Counted from the first letter of the stretch, positions 11,572 to 22,664 are shown. The stretch: 64,000 nt of DNA from Microcyclospora pomicola (GCA_002786065.1 NHNY01000001.1:2418001-2482000); one strand, 5' to 3'. Notes: a model not told the origin generated them from the letters alone. Translations and numbers: made by a program.

Positions 11572-12552
11572 TCATCGGAGAGTGATCTCGCCATCCCACG
11601 CTCCTCGCGTTAGTCCCAAGGCACTCACCACATTCTGGAAGCGTGGTCCTCCTCGTTCTTTTCGTTCCAGATATCTTAGAAGCCGTTGCCGTCTATGTAC
11701 TAGCAGTCGCAGATTCCGCTTGCCGTTCTTATCGTGCCGGCCTCTTGTTTCCTGGAAATCGGCCAGAGCTTTGATTTTCGCGGTCAAAATAGCTATCTGC
11801 ACTTCACTGCTGCCCGTGTCTATTCCTACTCGTGGAATCTTCTCCTGCGGGATTGAACCGTTCTCTGGCAATGGTACGGCCGGTCGTGGTTCCAGCACCT
11901 GATCCGTGTTGTGTCTGCCGAAGATATTGATAATGCGTTGCGTGTTGATCCGATGTAAGTCTGCACTGCTTGCTAGCGACAGACTTGAGATTCGACGAAG
12001 GGCCTCTCTTGCGTTGTCGTGCTCTTCTTTCTGTCTAGCTTCCGTCTTTTCCGAGCCTTCATTGCTCAAGTGATCCCCATATATGGCTGAGGGATCTGGC
12101 GTGAAGATATACTCGCTATTCTCAATGCCCCGTTTCAAGTCTTGCTCATTGAGGAAAAAGTTGAGTCGGTCATCGGTATCGCGATCGGCAGTTGCTTGTG
12201 CTTGGTTGCCCACCGGCGGGCGCGCAGTGTCGAAAGATTGGACGAATGCGGTCGGGTTGCCGCGTACAGGATCCCCCAGAGATGCCTTCCGCTCTTTTTG
12301 CAAGACTTCCCGTCGGCTGATATTTGCTGCTTTCTTCGCTTTCGCTTGCGCAACCTGCCATGGCTCCTGATGCTTTCTTTTCTGGGGCGAGGATGTCTGC
12401 TGTTGGCTAGATGTGAAGCTGAATGTGCGACAAAGCTGCGAGGAAGAAGCTGTATCACATGAGTGTCAGTATACTGTAAAAGACTGAAGCTGAGCTGCGC
12501 ACGCACCGTTCGAGCTCTTCAGACATTGTAATGCAGGTATTCGAGGTGGCAT
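11572..12552 (-). CDS. MRPS28: Mitochondrial ribosomal protein uS15m (S15 family, yeast MRPS28)
   Basis: Small-subunit mitochondrial ribosomal protein. Two exons: 12552-12507 encodes MPPRIPALQCLKSSN, then a 57-nt intron (gtgcgtg...gatacag), then 12449-11572; total 307 aa. I chose ATG 12552 because it splices in frame to SSQLCRTFSFTSS, a Ser/Arg-rich mitochondrial presequence; ATG 12526, closer to the splice site, lies in the wrong frame. The S15 fold is at the C-terminus (about 225-300), beginning GIDTGSSEVQIAILTAKI and including the conserved Arg/His-rich helix RNLRLLVHRRQRLLRYL. Bacterial S15 is about 90 aa, so the 220-residue N-terminal extension is mitochondria-specific, as in other fungi. 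Divergently transcribed from RPS0. Confidence 0.93.
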
Positions 12553-12781
12553 ATTTGCAATTGCAATGACTCCAGCACGGAATCACATGCTTTGGTGACA
12601 GCAACATAGAGAAGATGTTGCGGAGCCAATGCCAAGCGCTCGGGGGACGGCAGTAGCCTCACCTGCCGAAAGAAGCCCCACGAATTTCGAAAGTCGAACT
12701 TCGCAAATTCCCCTCCACGACGAGTAGAGGAATATTCTTGATATCGACTTACGACCTCGACATCAACCACATCTCGCAATC
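12553..12781. promoter_or_regulatory. Shared divergent promoter of MRPS28 and RPS0
   Basis: Only 229 bp separate the start codons of a mitochondrial and a cytosolic small-subunit ribosomal protein gene, so both promoters must lie here or overlap the genes. A CCAAT box (12626-12630, plus strand) lies near the left third. No clear TATA element is visible on the RPS0 side; a short pyrimidine-rich stretch precedes its ATG. Confidence 0.7.
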
Positions 12782-13765
12782 ATGGCCCCTTCCAACCTTC
12801 CCGCCGGCTTCAATGCCACCGCCCAAGACATCGAGATGCTGCTCGCAGCTCAGTGCCACCTCGGCGCAAAGAACTTGCAGGTTCACATGGAGCCATACCT
12901 ATGGAAGACTCGCCCAGACGGTGTGAATGTGATCAACATTGGCAAGACCTGGTACGTGAAACAATATACACTGTCTTGGAAGATAGTAATCTGACAACAT
13001 CACAACAGGGAGAAGATCGTTCTGGCTGCTCGTATCCTTGTTGCTATTGACAACCCTGCCGACATCGCAGTCATTTCTGCTCGCCCATACGGTCAACGTG
13101 CCGTGCTCAAGTTCGCTGCCCACACTGGTGCATCTGCGATCGCTGGTCGCTTCACGCCCGGTAACTTCACCAACTACATTACCCGTTCGTTCAAGGAGCC
13201 GCGCATCATCATCGTCACCGACCCTCGCACCGATGCCCAGGCCATCAAGGAGGCTTCCTACGTGAACATCCCAGTTATCGCGCTCTGCGACACCGACTCT
13301 CCTACCGAGTACGTCGACGTCGCCATCCCGACCAACAACAAGGGTCGCCACGCCATCGGTCTCGTCTGGTGGATGTTGGCACGTGAGGTTCTCCGTCTCC
13401 GCGGCACTCTTGCCAGCCGTGAAGCCGAATGGGACGTCATGACCGATTTGTACTTCTACCGCGACCCAGAGGCTGAGGAGAACAAGGACAGCGCTGGCCA
13501 GGACGAGGCCAAGGTGCCTGGCGCAGATGAGGTCGGAGCCGGTCCAGTCGACGCTGGTTTCACTCAAGATTGGGAGGTCTCCGGCGGTGCCGCAGGCCAA
13601 TTCGCTGCCTCCTCCAACGTTGCTGGCGGAGCTGCCAACAGCTCATGGGATGCCGAGGGTGGTGACTGGGCCGCTTCTTCTGGTCCGGCCGAGACTGGCA
13701 ACCAGGGATGGGCTGGCGAGACCGCTCCCGCCACTGAGGGCGCTCCAGCCGCTGCTGGGTGGTAG
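12782..13765 (+). CDS. RPS0: 40S ribosomal protein S0 (uS2, RPSA/laminin-receptor family)
   Basis: Cytosolic small-subunit protein needed for late 20S pre-rRNA processing and 40S stability. Two exons: 12782-12951 and 13009-13765, split by a 57-nt intron (gtacgtg...caacag, with branch-like ctgac); total 308 aa. The start [17 protein letters not shown] and segments such as [39 protein letters not shown] and [20 protein letters not shown] are diagnostic of eukaryotic uS2. The last ~80 residues are the usual acidic, Gly/Ala/Trp-rich tail ([23 protein letters not shown]), here somewhat long. Codon use is strongly biased to C-ending codons, as expected for a highly expressed gene. Confidence 0.97.
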
Positions 13766-14698
13766 GCACGCAAGCCTCGATAAAGGCTTCACAGATGGTT
13801 TAGCATCGCCAAGAAAATCAAGCATCACCACATCTTCATCTGCGACTTTATGCTAGCTGCACTATTGGGGTTTGAAATGATGTGGCACTTGACGAGGGAA
13901 AGATACCTGTCTTGCTCTGGCAGGAGAGATGACAGGGGAAAGCCCTGTGCCGCTTCTTTCGATGGGTTGATGTAACAATCGCCTAGGCTCATGTAGTGCG
14001 AGCAAGCTTGTCCGATGAGTGTCTGTTCTGTGCCCCCTTTTCTCTTCGTGAAGTTCTCCTTTTCCTCATGAGCTGTCCCCCCCTTTGTGTATATTCGCGT
14101 GGCTACGTATATCGCTGGAGTGCTGCCGATTTTGGCTACAGTATCCTAGGCCGATCTAGTGCATCGATTGTGGGTTATCACCACGCCCTTCCATACGCCT
14201 AATCACCGCGCCTTAGATTTCATGTAGTAGAATCAAGCAGCTGTACAAGCTGAAGGTCTCACTGAGGGTAAGCATTCATATAGTAGCATTGGCATCACCA
14301 CTAATGCGCATCAAAGACGAATGCACATTCAACGCTCAGGCTTCATCTGACATTATAATGTACATCTGCCAGTTTACAGCTCATGTTATACACCATCGAC
14401 CAGACTAATCGTCCAAGAGCTGACCAACAGTCTCAGCACCCAATCTGAACTCCAACACCAGTCCATCGACTGCAGGAAGTCCCTGCCCCAAGTCGGTGTA
14501 AGCACCAGCCTTACGGTGACAATCTTGAGCCCCATTCAGTCGTCCGCCCTGCTCTCAAAGTCCAAAACACAGAAGATTATAGGAATCCTGACTCGCCGAC
14601 TGACCATACCACGACCAACTTGCTCCGCACCTCGCCAGTCCCCTCTGCTCTCCCATCGACACTCCCATTTCTCTCTTCTTACCCATGATCCTCCCTTC
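13766..14698. other. Intergenic: 3' flanks of RPS0 and of the small membrane-protein gene
   Basis: Convergent gap. RPS0 3' UTR lies on the left (an AT-rich stretch after 13800). No further gene is recognised; short frames at 13996-14202 and 14516-14905 show no protein character. Confidence 0.5.
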
Positions 14699-14953
14699 TC
14701 ACCGCTCCATGCCACCCGCATGCCCATACCCAGCGCCAAACCCATACGCCGCCGCGATATCCTCCTGGTTCATCAGCCGGATCTCCCGCATGTATTGCGT
14801 CTGGCTGAACGCCGCGCCGTTCGGTGCTCCGCTGTCGTCCGCCGTGTCGCGCACCGGCTCCACGCAGAACCGATGCATGATGGCGTAGGCGATGAAGATG
14901 GATAGGCCGGCGCCCAGGATGCAGATCAGGACGATCTCCTGGGGGCCGATCAT
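14699..14953 (-). CDS. Small single-pass membrane protein, function unknown
   Basis: Intronless ORF of 84 aa from ATG 14953. Residues about 5-27 (EIVLICILGAGLSIFIAYAI) form one strongly hydrophobic helix, followed by a short, mixed-charge tail with a Tyr/Gly-rich end (AAYGFGAGYGHAGG). The N-terminus before the helix is only four residues, so it could be a signal anchor. C-ending codon preference agrees with the neighbouring genes. I do not recognise a family. Small tail-exposed membrane proteins like this occur in mitochondrial and ER complexes, but nothing here points to one. Confidence 0.5.
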   Translation of the reverse strand: MIGPQEIVLICILGAGLSIFIAYAIMHRFCVEPVRDTADDSGAPNGAAFSQTQYMREIRLMNQEDIAAAYGFGAGYGHAGGMER

Positions 14954-15636
14954 CGTCGTGGGGATGATGGGGAGGAGTTGAGCTCGTGAGATGTTGGGTC
15001 GTTGACTGCCTGTCGCTCAGGGGAGGTGGCGTTGGATCTGATTGAGAGTCGAGAGCGCGATTCGATTGTGTTCATTAGGTCCCATGTAACAAGTGACGGT
15101 AGATTAGATGTGCCTGATTGTAGCCGAGGTGGTGCTCGTAGCAAGGTCCCGGGAATCGTTTTGTTGATTCGGGATGAAGTGATCAGACATACTGATTGCG
15201 AAGTGCTGCCCGTACTTACCTGTATGATGCACCTGTTGCTGTTTCCAATCGGACGAACGGTCGCGTCAAGCTCAAGTCACAACTGGAAGGAGTGGTCGAT
15301 CTGGTTGATATAGGGAGAGTACATGTACGCAACACACGTACCGAAGCTCGTACGCTCTAGGCCCTGGTCCTTCATTGTGGGTGAGAGTTAACAACGATGA
15401 GTATGCAAGTGATCATGTTCAAGTTGGGAAGATATATTGTTCCAAAAACACGCGACTCCGATTTAACGCCTCGACATGACCATAGCGCCCTCGCTGTTAT
15501 GCATTTGCGTCCTTTCGTAAGTTGCGACTAGCAATCTTGCTATCGGTATCGTATCTCTGTCGACTTGTGCCGACCTTCCAGAATCCATTGATCGGTCGAC
15601 GGTTGCGCGCACTTCCACGCCTTGTCCTATCTGCGC
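14954..15636. other. Intergenic, nothing recognised
   Basis: Gap between the small membrane-protein gene and the 3' end of RAD6. It holds the upstream region of the former and the 3' UTR of the latter. No ORF with coding character. Confidence 0.5.
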
Positions 15637-16243
15637 TCAATCTTCCCAGCTCTTCTCTACTGTCTCTCGCACGCGCTTCGTGTACTCCTTCCTGTTGTCC
15701 TTGTAGAGGTTGCTGGCTTCAACATTCGCCGGACTCGATGTGTTTGGATCGTTCAACAAGCTGTATTGAATCGCTGGTCAGCCGGAGGATCTCTTACATG
15801 TTTGACCCACCACGGGTTACCCCAAGGAGCTACACATCGACATCTCTGACCAACTCACCTCTGAACACTCGTCAATATCGCTGCCACATCATATGTCGGA
15901 CTCCACCTGTTCTGTAGAATATCCAAGCAAAGCTCTCCAGTGCCATACACGTTCGGGTGGAACATCTGAGAGATAAACTTGACACCCGGCGGCTTGTTCG
16001 GATACTGCTCCTCAAAGTGCATGACCAGGCGAAACGTGCCGTCCTCGAAAGGTGTGTCGGAGGGTCCGATGATGACGGCGTTCCTGTTCAGATGTAAGCA
16101 AGACTGCGGTCTGCAACGGAGCTGCGAGGAATGTACCAAGTCATGACATTATCAGCGATGGGACTTGCGCTCACGCCAGCTGGCGGGTCGGTCTGCATGC
16201 GCTTGAAGTCACGCATCAGCCTTCGCCTCGCCGCCGTCGACAT
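15637..16243 (-). CDS. RAD6: Ubiquitin-conjugating enzyme E2 RAD6/UBC2
   Basis: E2 enzyme that with Bre1 monoubiquitinates histone H2B, with Rad18 modifies PCNA, and with Ubr1 serves the N-degron pathway; nuclear and cytosolic. Three exons: 16243-16137, 16083-15859, 15760-15637 (introns 53 and 98 nt, both GT-AG). The spliced product is 151 aa, exactly the size of the short RAD6 homologues of filamentous fungi, without the acidic tail of the yeast protein. The start [20 protein letters not shown] is diagnostic. The UBC core has [11 protein letters not shown], the catalytic Cys in [15 protein letters not shown], and ends in [12 protein letters not shown]. Intron 1 splits the Trp codon of DNVMTW. 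Confidence 0.97.
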
Positions 16244-16972
16244 GCTGAAAGATAGTGGCCTGCTTCCGAGATGCGGTGGAGATGAGTCTGTGAGGTGGGG
16301 GACCTTATCGTCACCGAGTGTGCGCGATCAGATACTGCTTGTTTCCGAGGATGATGATGAGCTCGATGTCACGTATTCGCTCAAGTAACAAGATATCGTG
16401 ACATAGACAGCACGACACAATGATGGAGGCCGGTGGTTGCTGGCAGTGGGGGTGAATCACCTTGGCACGTGATCAGCTTCGTGGCGCCATGCAGGGTCCT
16501 GTTTGCTTAACTCCACGTCGATCTCCGTCTTCTGCACTGCATACATGGCGTCCAGATATACATGTGTGTTCTTTACCTTTAGTACTGCCCAAGTAGAACG
16601 TTTACTGTGTAATGTGACAGTCCAGACTTTTATATAAAAACAATTGACTATGGTCACTTGTGTCGGGTAGAGACAGAATCTGACATGGTTCGATTGATGG
16701 CATTAGGTCAACTGAGCCTCGTCTAAAACAAAAGAGTCCACGTCAGACCAATCTGCACCAAAAACGATCCGCAGCATCCCATTTTCTCTCATGGGCACAT
16801 ACAGCTACAGACCGTCTGAATGTGTGCTACTTCGGCAGGCAATCACCGTACTCCAGATCTTACGAGCTTCATCAGTGATGCGAGTCTTGCCATGGTGAAG
16901 GGATCATTCATAAATAAGATTTCGGTACCTTAAGAACAACGAGAACATGCACGTGAATTAGACAGAAGAGAG
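16244..16972. other. Intergenic: RAD6 upstream region and DGK1 3' flank
   Basis: No gene seen. AT-rich stretches around 16600-16680 and 16880-16960. A CACGTG lies at 16465-16470. The region must carry the RAD6 promoter. Confidence 0.5.
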
Positions 16973-18190
16973 TTAAGTACCACTAAAGCCCCACAACAGT
17001 GCACCCAAGCCCAAGCCGCATAAAATGGGTATCGTCAGGTTGTCGTCCAAGCCAAGAATATCAATTGCTTCGCTAACGCTCGCGATCAAGCCGGAAAGCA
17101 GGGCCAGCACTGTCATCGCCAATGCACCGTCAATTGTAGCTTGCGATTTGCTGAGCCCCAGCATATCCCTTAGTTGTGTAGGAAGCGTGAGATGTCCGTT
17201 GAACGCAAAGCTGTTGATGCCCTCATCGTGTGTGCCTGATGTATTCGGCGCGATCATTCCCCAGAACATGATCGCAATGGCTACGCCAAACGCAAAAGCC
17301 GCCAAACTTCCAGCCAAGCTCTTTCCTCGCCGGATCCGAGGCGTGTATTTGCCGTATAATCTGCCAAACGTGCTGGCAGCCGTATCGCACCACGAGAGAA
17401 GCAGCACGCTCATGACCGCCACGTCCTTCCTGCAGAAGCGCATCGTGAACCATAGTCCGGCCAGATAGCTGATGACGCCGTTGAACCTATCATGCGCCTC
17501 ACTTTCTCGCATCAAAGCCCCCATAACCCGGATATACACAGAGTTGAATGCTGGCCAACGAAAGCGAATCAAGTCGACCGTGAAGATCGGGATGAGCAAC
17601 CCGAACAGGACGGGATGGATCTCAGTCGTCTGCACGTCGATGCAGTATAGGTATAATGTGACGAAGCCGATGCTGACATGGAGGACTTTGCGCGGGACTT
17701 CGTGTTTGTGGACGAATGTACGCCATTCGCGGTGGATTGGGATCAATCCAAAGGGGCTCGGACTACGAGAGAGACTTCGCCAATAACTAGCACCGAATCC
17801 TCGCTGCTCTGGTTGCAGTGCGCTTTCTGGCGAAAGCAAGTTGTTTGTCCCCTCATTCGTGGCTTCCGTGATAGTGCTTTCGCTCGTTGCAAGGCGCTTG
17901 CTCGGGACACCGGTCACGAGCTCCGCGCCAGAAGTAGCGCTTCCGTTCATGTTCGTCTGCTCTGTTGCTCTGCGGCTCAATTGTGGACTTCTACCTCTTT
18001 CTCCAGCGCGACTTGGCTCTATATCATGCTGTGGTTCGTTGTGCTTGTTATACGATCCGCTCTTTGCTTTCTGACCAGCTCTGGAGCGTGTAGTTGGAGC
18101 GAAGGAGCTGTCTCTTCCACTGGTATCAGAAGGTGTAGGAGAGGGAGCAATAACACGCGGTGTGGATGGGATTTGAGACGTGGAGGACAT
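16973..18190 (-). CDS. DGK1: CTP-dependent diacylglycerol kinase (DGK1 family), ER membrane
   Basis: Predicted to phosphorylate diacylglycerol to phosphatidate using CTP in the ER/nuclear membrane, opposing the lipin phosphatase Pah1. Intronless, 405 aa. Residues 1-140 are Ser/Thr/Pro-rich and disordered. The catalytic part begins at HEVPRKVLHVSIGFVTLYLY (about 165) and contains a run of hydrophobic helices. Conserved features are FNGVISYLAGLW, LLLSWCDTAASTFGRLYG and TPRIRRGKSLAGSLAAFAFG, the cytidylyltransferase-like motif of the Dgk1/dolichol kinase family. The final helix ends ILCGLGLGALLWGFSGT. Yeast Dgk1 is about 290 aa; the extra length is the N-terminal tail. The alternative, dolichol kinase SEC59, is larger with more helices. 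Confidence 0.88.
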   Translation of the reverse strand: MSSTSQIPSTPRVIAPSPTPSDTSGRDSSFAPTTRSRAGQKAKSGSYNKHNEPQHDIEPSRAGERGRSPQLSRRATEQTNMNGSATSGAELVTGVPSKRLATSESTITEATNEGTNNLLSPESALQPEQRGFGASYWRSLSRSPSPFGLIPIHREWRTFVHKHEVPRKVLHVSIGFVTLYLYCIDVQTTEIHPVLFGLLIPIFTVDLIRFRWPAFNSVYIRVMGALMRESEAHDRFNGVISYLAGLWFTMRFCRKDVAVMSVLLLSWCDTAASTFGRLYGKYTPRIRRGKSLAGSLAAFAFGVAIAIMFWGMIAPNTSGTHDEGINSFAFNGHLTLPTQLRDMLGLSKSQATIDGALAMTVLALLSGLIASVSEAIDILGLDDNLTIPILCGLGLGALLWGFSGT

Positions 18191-18754
18191 GTTCGCGTAG
18201 GTCAGCCGGACGCGGATGAGGACGGATACCGAGCACTAGCATCTCATTCTACTAGGTTCTGCGTGAATATGCGGATATGTAGATCCGGGGGGCATGAGGA
18301 TGAAAGGATGTAATGGGAAGGAAGACTAAGACCATTAATGCGCGTGCGCATGAATGCGGTGTGCTGTCCGAGATCTACCACTGCATGTGTGCTTGCTGTT
18401 CACATATGACGTAGCTGGTCGACGGAGATTCGGATTTTGAGAACACACAGTGAGTTCATACCTCAGGATGCACGGCGACTCACCGTTCCAAAGCAGGAAT
18501 CTCGCAATAGAGTCTTGGCTGAACTACAGTTCAAGCATAGGAAATATACCTACAGAACACGTCTCAGCAGAAGAAGCAGGGATTATTGGAAAGTACATGT
18601 ACTCGATCACATGCCAAAGTGATTTGTGCTGACGTAACAGGGCGTCCACAGCGGTCTGGCTCGCGCGCAATTTTTGACTCTGCACAATCCAGAGGTCGGC
18701 TATGAGTAAGACCTCTTCTAACGATCGACATCCCCCAGATTGTGCTTTGCAAAG
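18191..18754. other. Divergent intergenic region DGK1 / HIS5
   Basis: Holds both promoters. Visible elements: TGACGTAA at 18631-18638 (CRE/bZIP-like) and TGACTCT at 18675-18681, one base off the Gcn4/CpcA consensus. No ORF with coding character. Confidence 0.5.
18675..18681 (+). promoter_or_regulatory. Possible Gcn4/CpcA site upstream of HIS5
   Basis: TGACTCT lies 74 bp before the HIS5 start codon. The consensus of the cross-pathway control activator is TGACTCA, so this is a one-mismatch site; position and target gene make it plausible, but a match of this length can arise by chance. Confidence 0.3.
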
Positions 18755-20097
18755 ATGCCTTTCGATATAAACACGTGCGCTCGACCGAACATCTTAGCAT
18801 TGGAACCATATCGGTGTGCCAGAGAGTGCGTTTGCCAAATCAATCGGACACGGTCGTGGCAATGGCTGATGATCGATTGTTTTGAAGTGACTACAAGGAT
18901 GATGGAACCAACATTCTTCTCGATGCCAACGAGAATGCCTACGGCCCTGGACTAGATCTCAAGGCCGACGGCCAGCTAGTGAATGGCGCAGAGTCAAGTA
19001 TCAAGATCGATCTCTTAGGCCTCAATCGCTATCCAGACCCCCATCAACACGAATTGAAGCAGATGCTGTGCAACCTTCGAAACACTCATGTCCACACTAA
19101 ACGAGATATCACGCCAGAGAATCTCTTCGTTGGCGTCGGGAGTGATGAAGCAATCGACGCCCTACTTCGTGCATTCTGCAGGCCTGGCCAGGACAAGATA
19201 CTAACGTGTCCACCCACCTACGGCATGTATGCGGTATCTGCGCAAGTCAACGATGTAGGTATTGTAAAAGTGCCGCTGAACGCGGATGACTCGTTCAACG
19301 CACAACCCGAGAAGATCAATGAACAACTCTCAGCAGATCCATCGATCAAGATGGTCTACCTCTGCTCACCTGGCAACCCCACGGCTAATCTCGTCCGGAA
19401 AGAAGACGTGCGGAAAGTTCTGGAGCACCCTACATGGAATGGCGTGGTGGTGCTCGATGAAGCGTATATTGATTTTGCGCCTGAAGGTTCATCACTGGCG
19501 GAGTGGGTAGCCGACTGGCCGAATCTCGTGGTGATGCAGACACTTTCCAAAGCGTTTGGACTTGCTGGCATCAGACTGGGCGCCGCTTTCACGTCACCGG
19601 AGATTGCGAGATTACTCAACAGTCTCAAGGCACCATATAACATCTCCAACCCTACAAGCCAGATCGCCATTCAAGCTCTGCAGCAACACAACCTTGGCGT
19701 CATGCAGCAGCATCTGCAGCAAATTCTTCAGCAGCGGGAACGACTGTTGGAGGAAATGCCCAAGATCGGCGGAGTGGGCAGATTCCTTGGTGGACGAGAG
19801 TCGAACTTCCTGCTAGTTGAAATGCTGGATGGTCCCGGGGGGAAGCCAAGCAATGAAGTTGCACTGCAAGTCTACGAGCGGCTTGCTGAGACCCGGGGAG
19901 TGGTGGTGAGATTCAGAGGTAAAGAGTTGGGGTGTTTCGGCTGTCTGCGAGTGACCGTGGGCACGTCAGACGAAGTCACGCGCTTCCTGGCTGAGTTGAC
20001 GAGTGTGCTTGAGGATGTACACTCTGGGCGTACAAGCAAGGTGTCCAAAGAGGTAGAAGAAAAGAAAGAGCAGGAGGCGAACGGGGTGGTTGCATAG
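18755..20097 (+). CDS. HIS5: Histidinol-phosphate aminotransferase
   Basis: PLP enzyme converting imidazole acetol phosphate plus glutamate to histidinol phosphate in histidine synthesis. Two exons: 18755-18825 and 18888-20097 with a 62-nt intron (gtgcgtt...ttgaag); 426 aa. The first exon encodes MPFDINTCARPNILALEPYR, the typical fungal N-terminus, and the join gives DDYKDDGTNILLDANENAYG. Other landmarks: NRYPDPHQ, SPGNPTANL (about 184), LDEAYIDFAPE (about 213), and the PLP-binding Lys245 in QTLSKAFGLAGIRLG. The substrate-binding C-terminal part GCLRVTVGT is present. A Lys/Glu-rich tail after residue 400 is an extension. Starting at 18755 is required to recover the conserved DANEN motif. Confidence 0.96.
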
Positions 20098-21677
20098 GGC
20101 ACAGTATCCATCTCTGATAGACGGCATAGGATGTTGTAAAGTAGCATTGCAAATCACACAGCCGTGAGCTCCCTCAACGCCTTGTGCATAGCCATATCTC
20201 GAAGTGAACTTGAAGTTAAAATCTTTGATATGCCGTTGTAGTACCAGATCCTCCGAGGTGTCTTGCCCTCATCATTGGCAGGTCTAGGTGGTGGACTAAT
20301 GGAAGTCTGAAACCGCACCCTGGCCAGTATAGCAATGTTAACGTGCATCTGCCGCCGGCGTAACGACGAGAACCACCCACCTCGCCGTCCCCGCCACCGC
20401 CGCCTCAGCACCAGCGTCCGACGACTGCCCTCGATTGGCATCACGGTCGCGGCAAGCTAATGGCAGTCCATCCTCGACCCCAGTCATAGTTCACGTGGAC
20501 CATGGATATTGTTCCCCATAGTCTGGCCGTTGCGCCCAAACACACTATAGTCTGCTCACGGTATTGTACCTGCTCTGTGCTTCCTCTGCGAACGTCTGGC
20601 CCGCGGGGCGATCATCGAGAAGCCACAGAGGCGCCCGGCGACGACTGGCGCGCGCATGCTAGAAGACTACTGTAATGGGCGTGCGTTGATTAGTGAACCC
20701 GGTCGTCGTTGGATGTGTGACGGGTGGAGACGAGGCGGGTAACTTATAGTTCAAGTAGATGTCGTTGTTATCAATATCCGGGGGCGACTACACTGTACAC
20801 TACACCACATGGAGCGCGGTTTGCGATCGGGAGGTGGCGGACGGATGAGATTCGGAGATCCAACGGCAGACATGGGATGATTCTGATGCAAGACATGACT
20901 ATACCTTTCATGTGGCCTGATTCATGTTCTCAGTGTCTTGCGTCTTGCTCGATATGATATCCTCGATCACTTTCGTTACATCGTGCTCCATGCTCGACCC
21001 AGAGACCCGGTTGCGAACGAGATCTCCGCGATATCCGATGTTGTCCGATCTGAACAGCGAATCGCCGGGACAAGTTCTATAGAGCTAGAGAATCGATATC
21101 GCTCAGGTCGCGGAGGAGTCTCGGCGCAACATGCTGTCTCGATAAGAGGAATGCTAATAAGAAGACCATGAGGATCTCTACTGACGAGATGAGTGCTTCT
21201 GGGGTCCCCGGTCGATAGCCCAACAACATTCCCTGTCTGCCTGTTCTACAAGGACAACATCTCCCGCATCTTTTCCTGCTGAAGCTGTCAGCACGCCGCA
21301 TCACGCGCAACCGATCTCGACACGTGCTACGGCGCTACCCTGGCTTTCACATGCCAAACGTCAAACATGGCACGAAAATTGTTCGGCAAGGACTCCGTGT
21401 CCATGATATCCAGCTCCCAACATGCAAGGCCCCCATGTCCTTGCGTGCTGACCATGTCACCTGCTATGGCAGTGGGAAGTACTTGCACTCACCTACCTTG
21501 CCATGATTGCGCACAGCTGTGCGACCCTCCCACTCCTTGACCTACTGATAAGGTCCGGTGTATGATTCTGCTCAATGAGTCGCTCACCATTCCTGGCAGC
21601 ATTGAATACCACCATTGCTAGAGGCATCACACTACAGACTCGTAGTCTTCGACATACGCTCGCTCACCGCAACGATC
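20098..21677. other. Intergenic 1.6 kb with one weak small ORF
   Basis: A minus-strand ATG ORF at 20154-20441 (95 aa) starts MPIEGSRRTLVLRRRW, has an Arg-rich N-terminus and ends SLRDMAMHKALRELTAV. It could be a small mitochondrial protein but no family is recognised, and it sits in the HIS5 3' flank. The remaining 1.2 kb has no coding character; it carries the upstream region of the next gene. Confidence 0.35.
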
Positions 21678-22664
21678 ATGGAGTCGACTGTGCACAACGA
21701 CCAGGCGCTCGATAAGGCCGAGCTTTCTCCCGTGTCCACACTGTACACCATGCTGCCAGACGTCTTGCAGCGCCGAGTTGTACAGTTCCCCTCGTTTCGT
21801 CGTACCGTCAGCACATATGCCTCGACCGCCCCGACCACCCATCGTCGTACGTGGAGTTCCTTCAGCAACACGGACGATGTGCGGAGCTCCACGCCGCCCC
21901 CATCATATCATGCGTCGCAGCATCGGCCTCGACTCAGCTCGTGCCCAGAGCCCAGACCAGGTAGTGCCGGCCGAAGCACCGCACGACACGAGGAAGAACC
22001 GAGTGAGGATGACATACAATGGGACTATGCGCGTCAGGGTATCTTCATCTTATCACAGGCAGTCCAAGATCTCACGACCGAGGGTGGGAACCGCCGTCTG
22101 GGCCAGCAGCTGTACGTCGATGGGATAAAATACTGTCTGCAAGGTTTGCCGGAGGACCTCAGTGCCGCACAACTCGCAAGCTTGAGAAGTGCGCTGCCGA
22201 ATGGCGTCCTACCTCCCGACAATCAAGAAGTCGTGGGTGTTGCAGTTGTGGAGCCACAGGCGGAATCTCCTGAGTCCATGTTGCACTTCATCACTGCGAA
22301 AGGTATGACTTGGGCTTGCCTCATGCTCGCTTTTGCCATCCCGATCTTGCAGACCATCTTTCTTGCTGGCTATCGCTTCGAACGCCGCCACCGACTTGGC
22401 GACAGGATGCTGGCGACCGGCTTCACAACTGCAGAGACTGTAAGCCGAGTTGGTGTGAACTGTCTGAGCCAACTGCTTAGCATGCACGAAGGACGTCTGA
22501 AGACGCTGATCGTTGCGTCGGTGATCTACTGCATGCGAGAGACCAGCGACGGGGTCTACGCAGGGCTGAGCGAAGGTCTGCAGCGGAGTGGCTTGAATCT
22601 CGAGTTGGAGAGAAGAGAACCGGGCAGGGTTGAGGAACGGAGAGCTGACGATGAACATGAGTGA
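21678..22664 (+). CDS. Conserved fungal hypothetical protein with membrane segment
   Basis: Intronless, 328 aa from ATG 21678 (MESTVHNDQALDKAELSP). Residues 1-120 are Ser/Thr/Pro/Arg-rich and probably disordered. About 120-190 is a helical, mixed-charge region. About 210-232 (TWACLMLAFAIPILQTIFLA) is one clear membrane helix, followed by an amphipathic helix-rich region with LATGFTTAETVSRVGVNCLS and a second moderately hydrophobic segment LIVASVIYCMRETSDGVYAG. The end is charged. I have seen this general layout in ascomycete proteins of unknown function, but cannot name a family or role. Confidence 0.75.
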   Translation: MESTVHNDQALDKAELSPVSTLYTMLPDVLQRRVVQFPSFRRTVSTYASTAPTTHRRTWSSFSNTDDVRSSTPPPSYHASQHRPRLSSCPEPRPGSAGRSTARHEEEPSEDDIQWDYARQGIFILSQAVQDLTTEGGNRRLGQQLYVDGIKYCLQGLPEDLSAAQLASLRSALPNGVLPPDNQEVVGVAVVEPQAESPESMLHFITAKGMTWACLMLAFAIPILQTIFLAGYRFERRHRLGDRMLATGFTTAETVSRVGVNCLSQLLSMHEGRLKTLIVASVIYCMRETSDGVYAGLSEGLQRSGLNLELERREPGRVEERRADDEHE

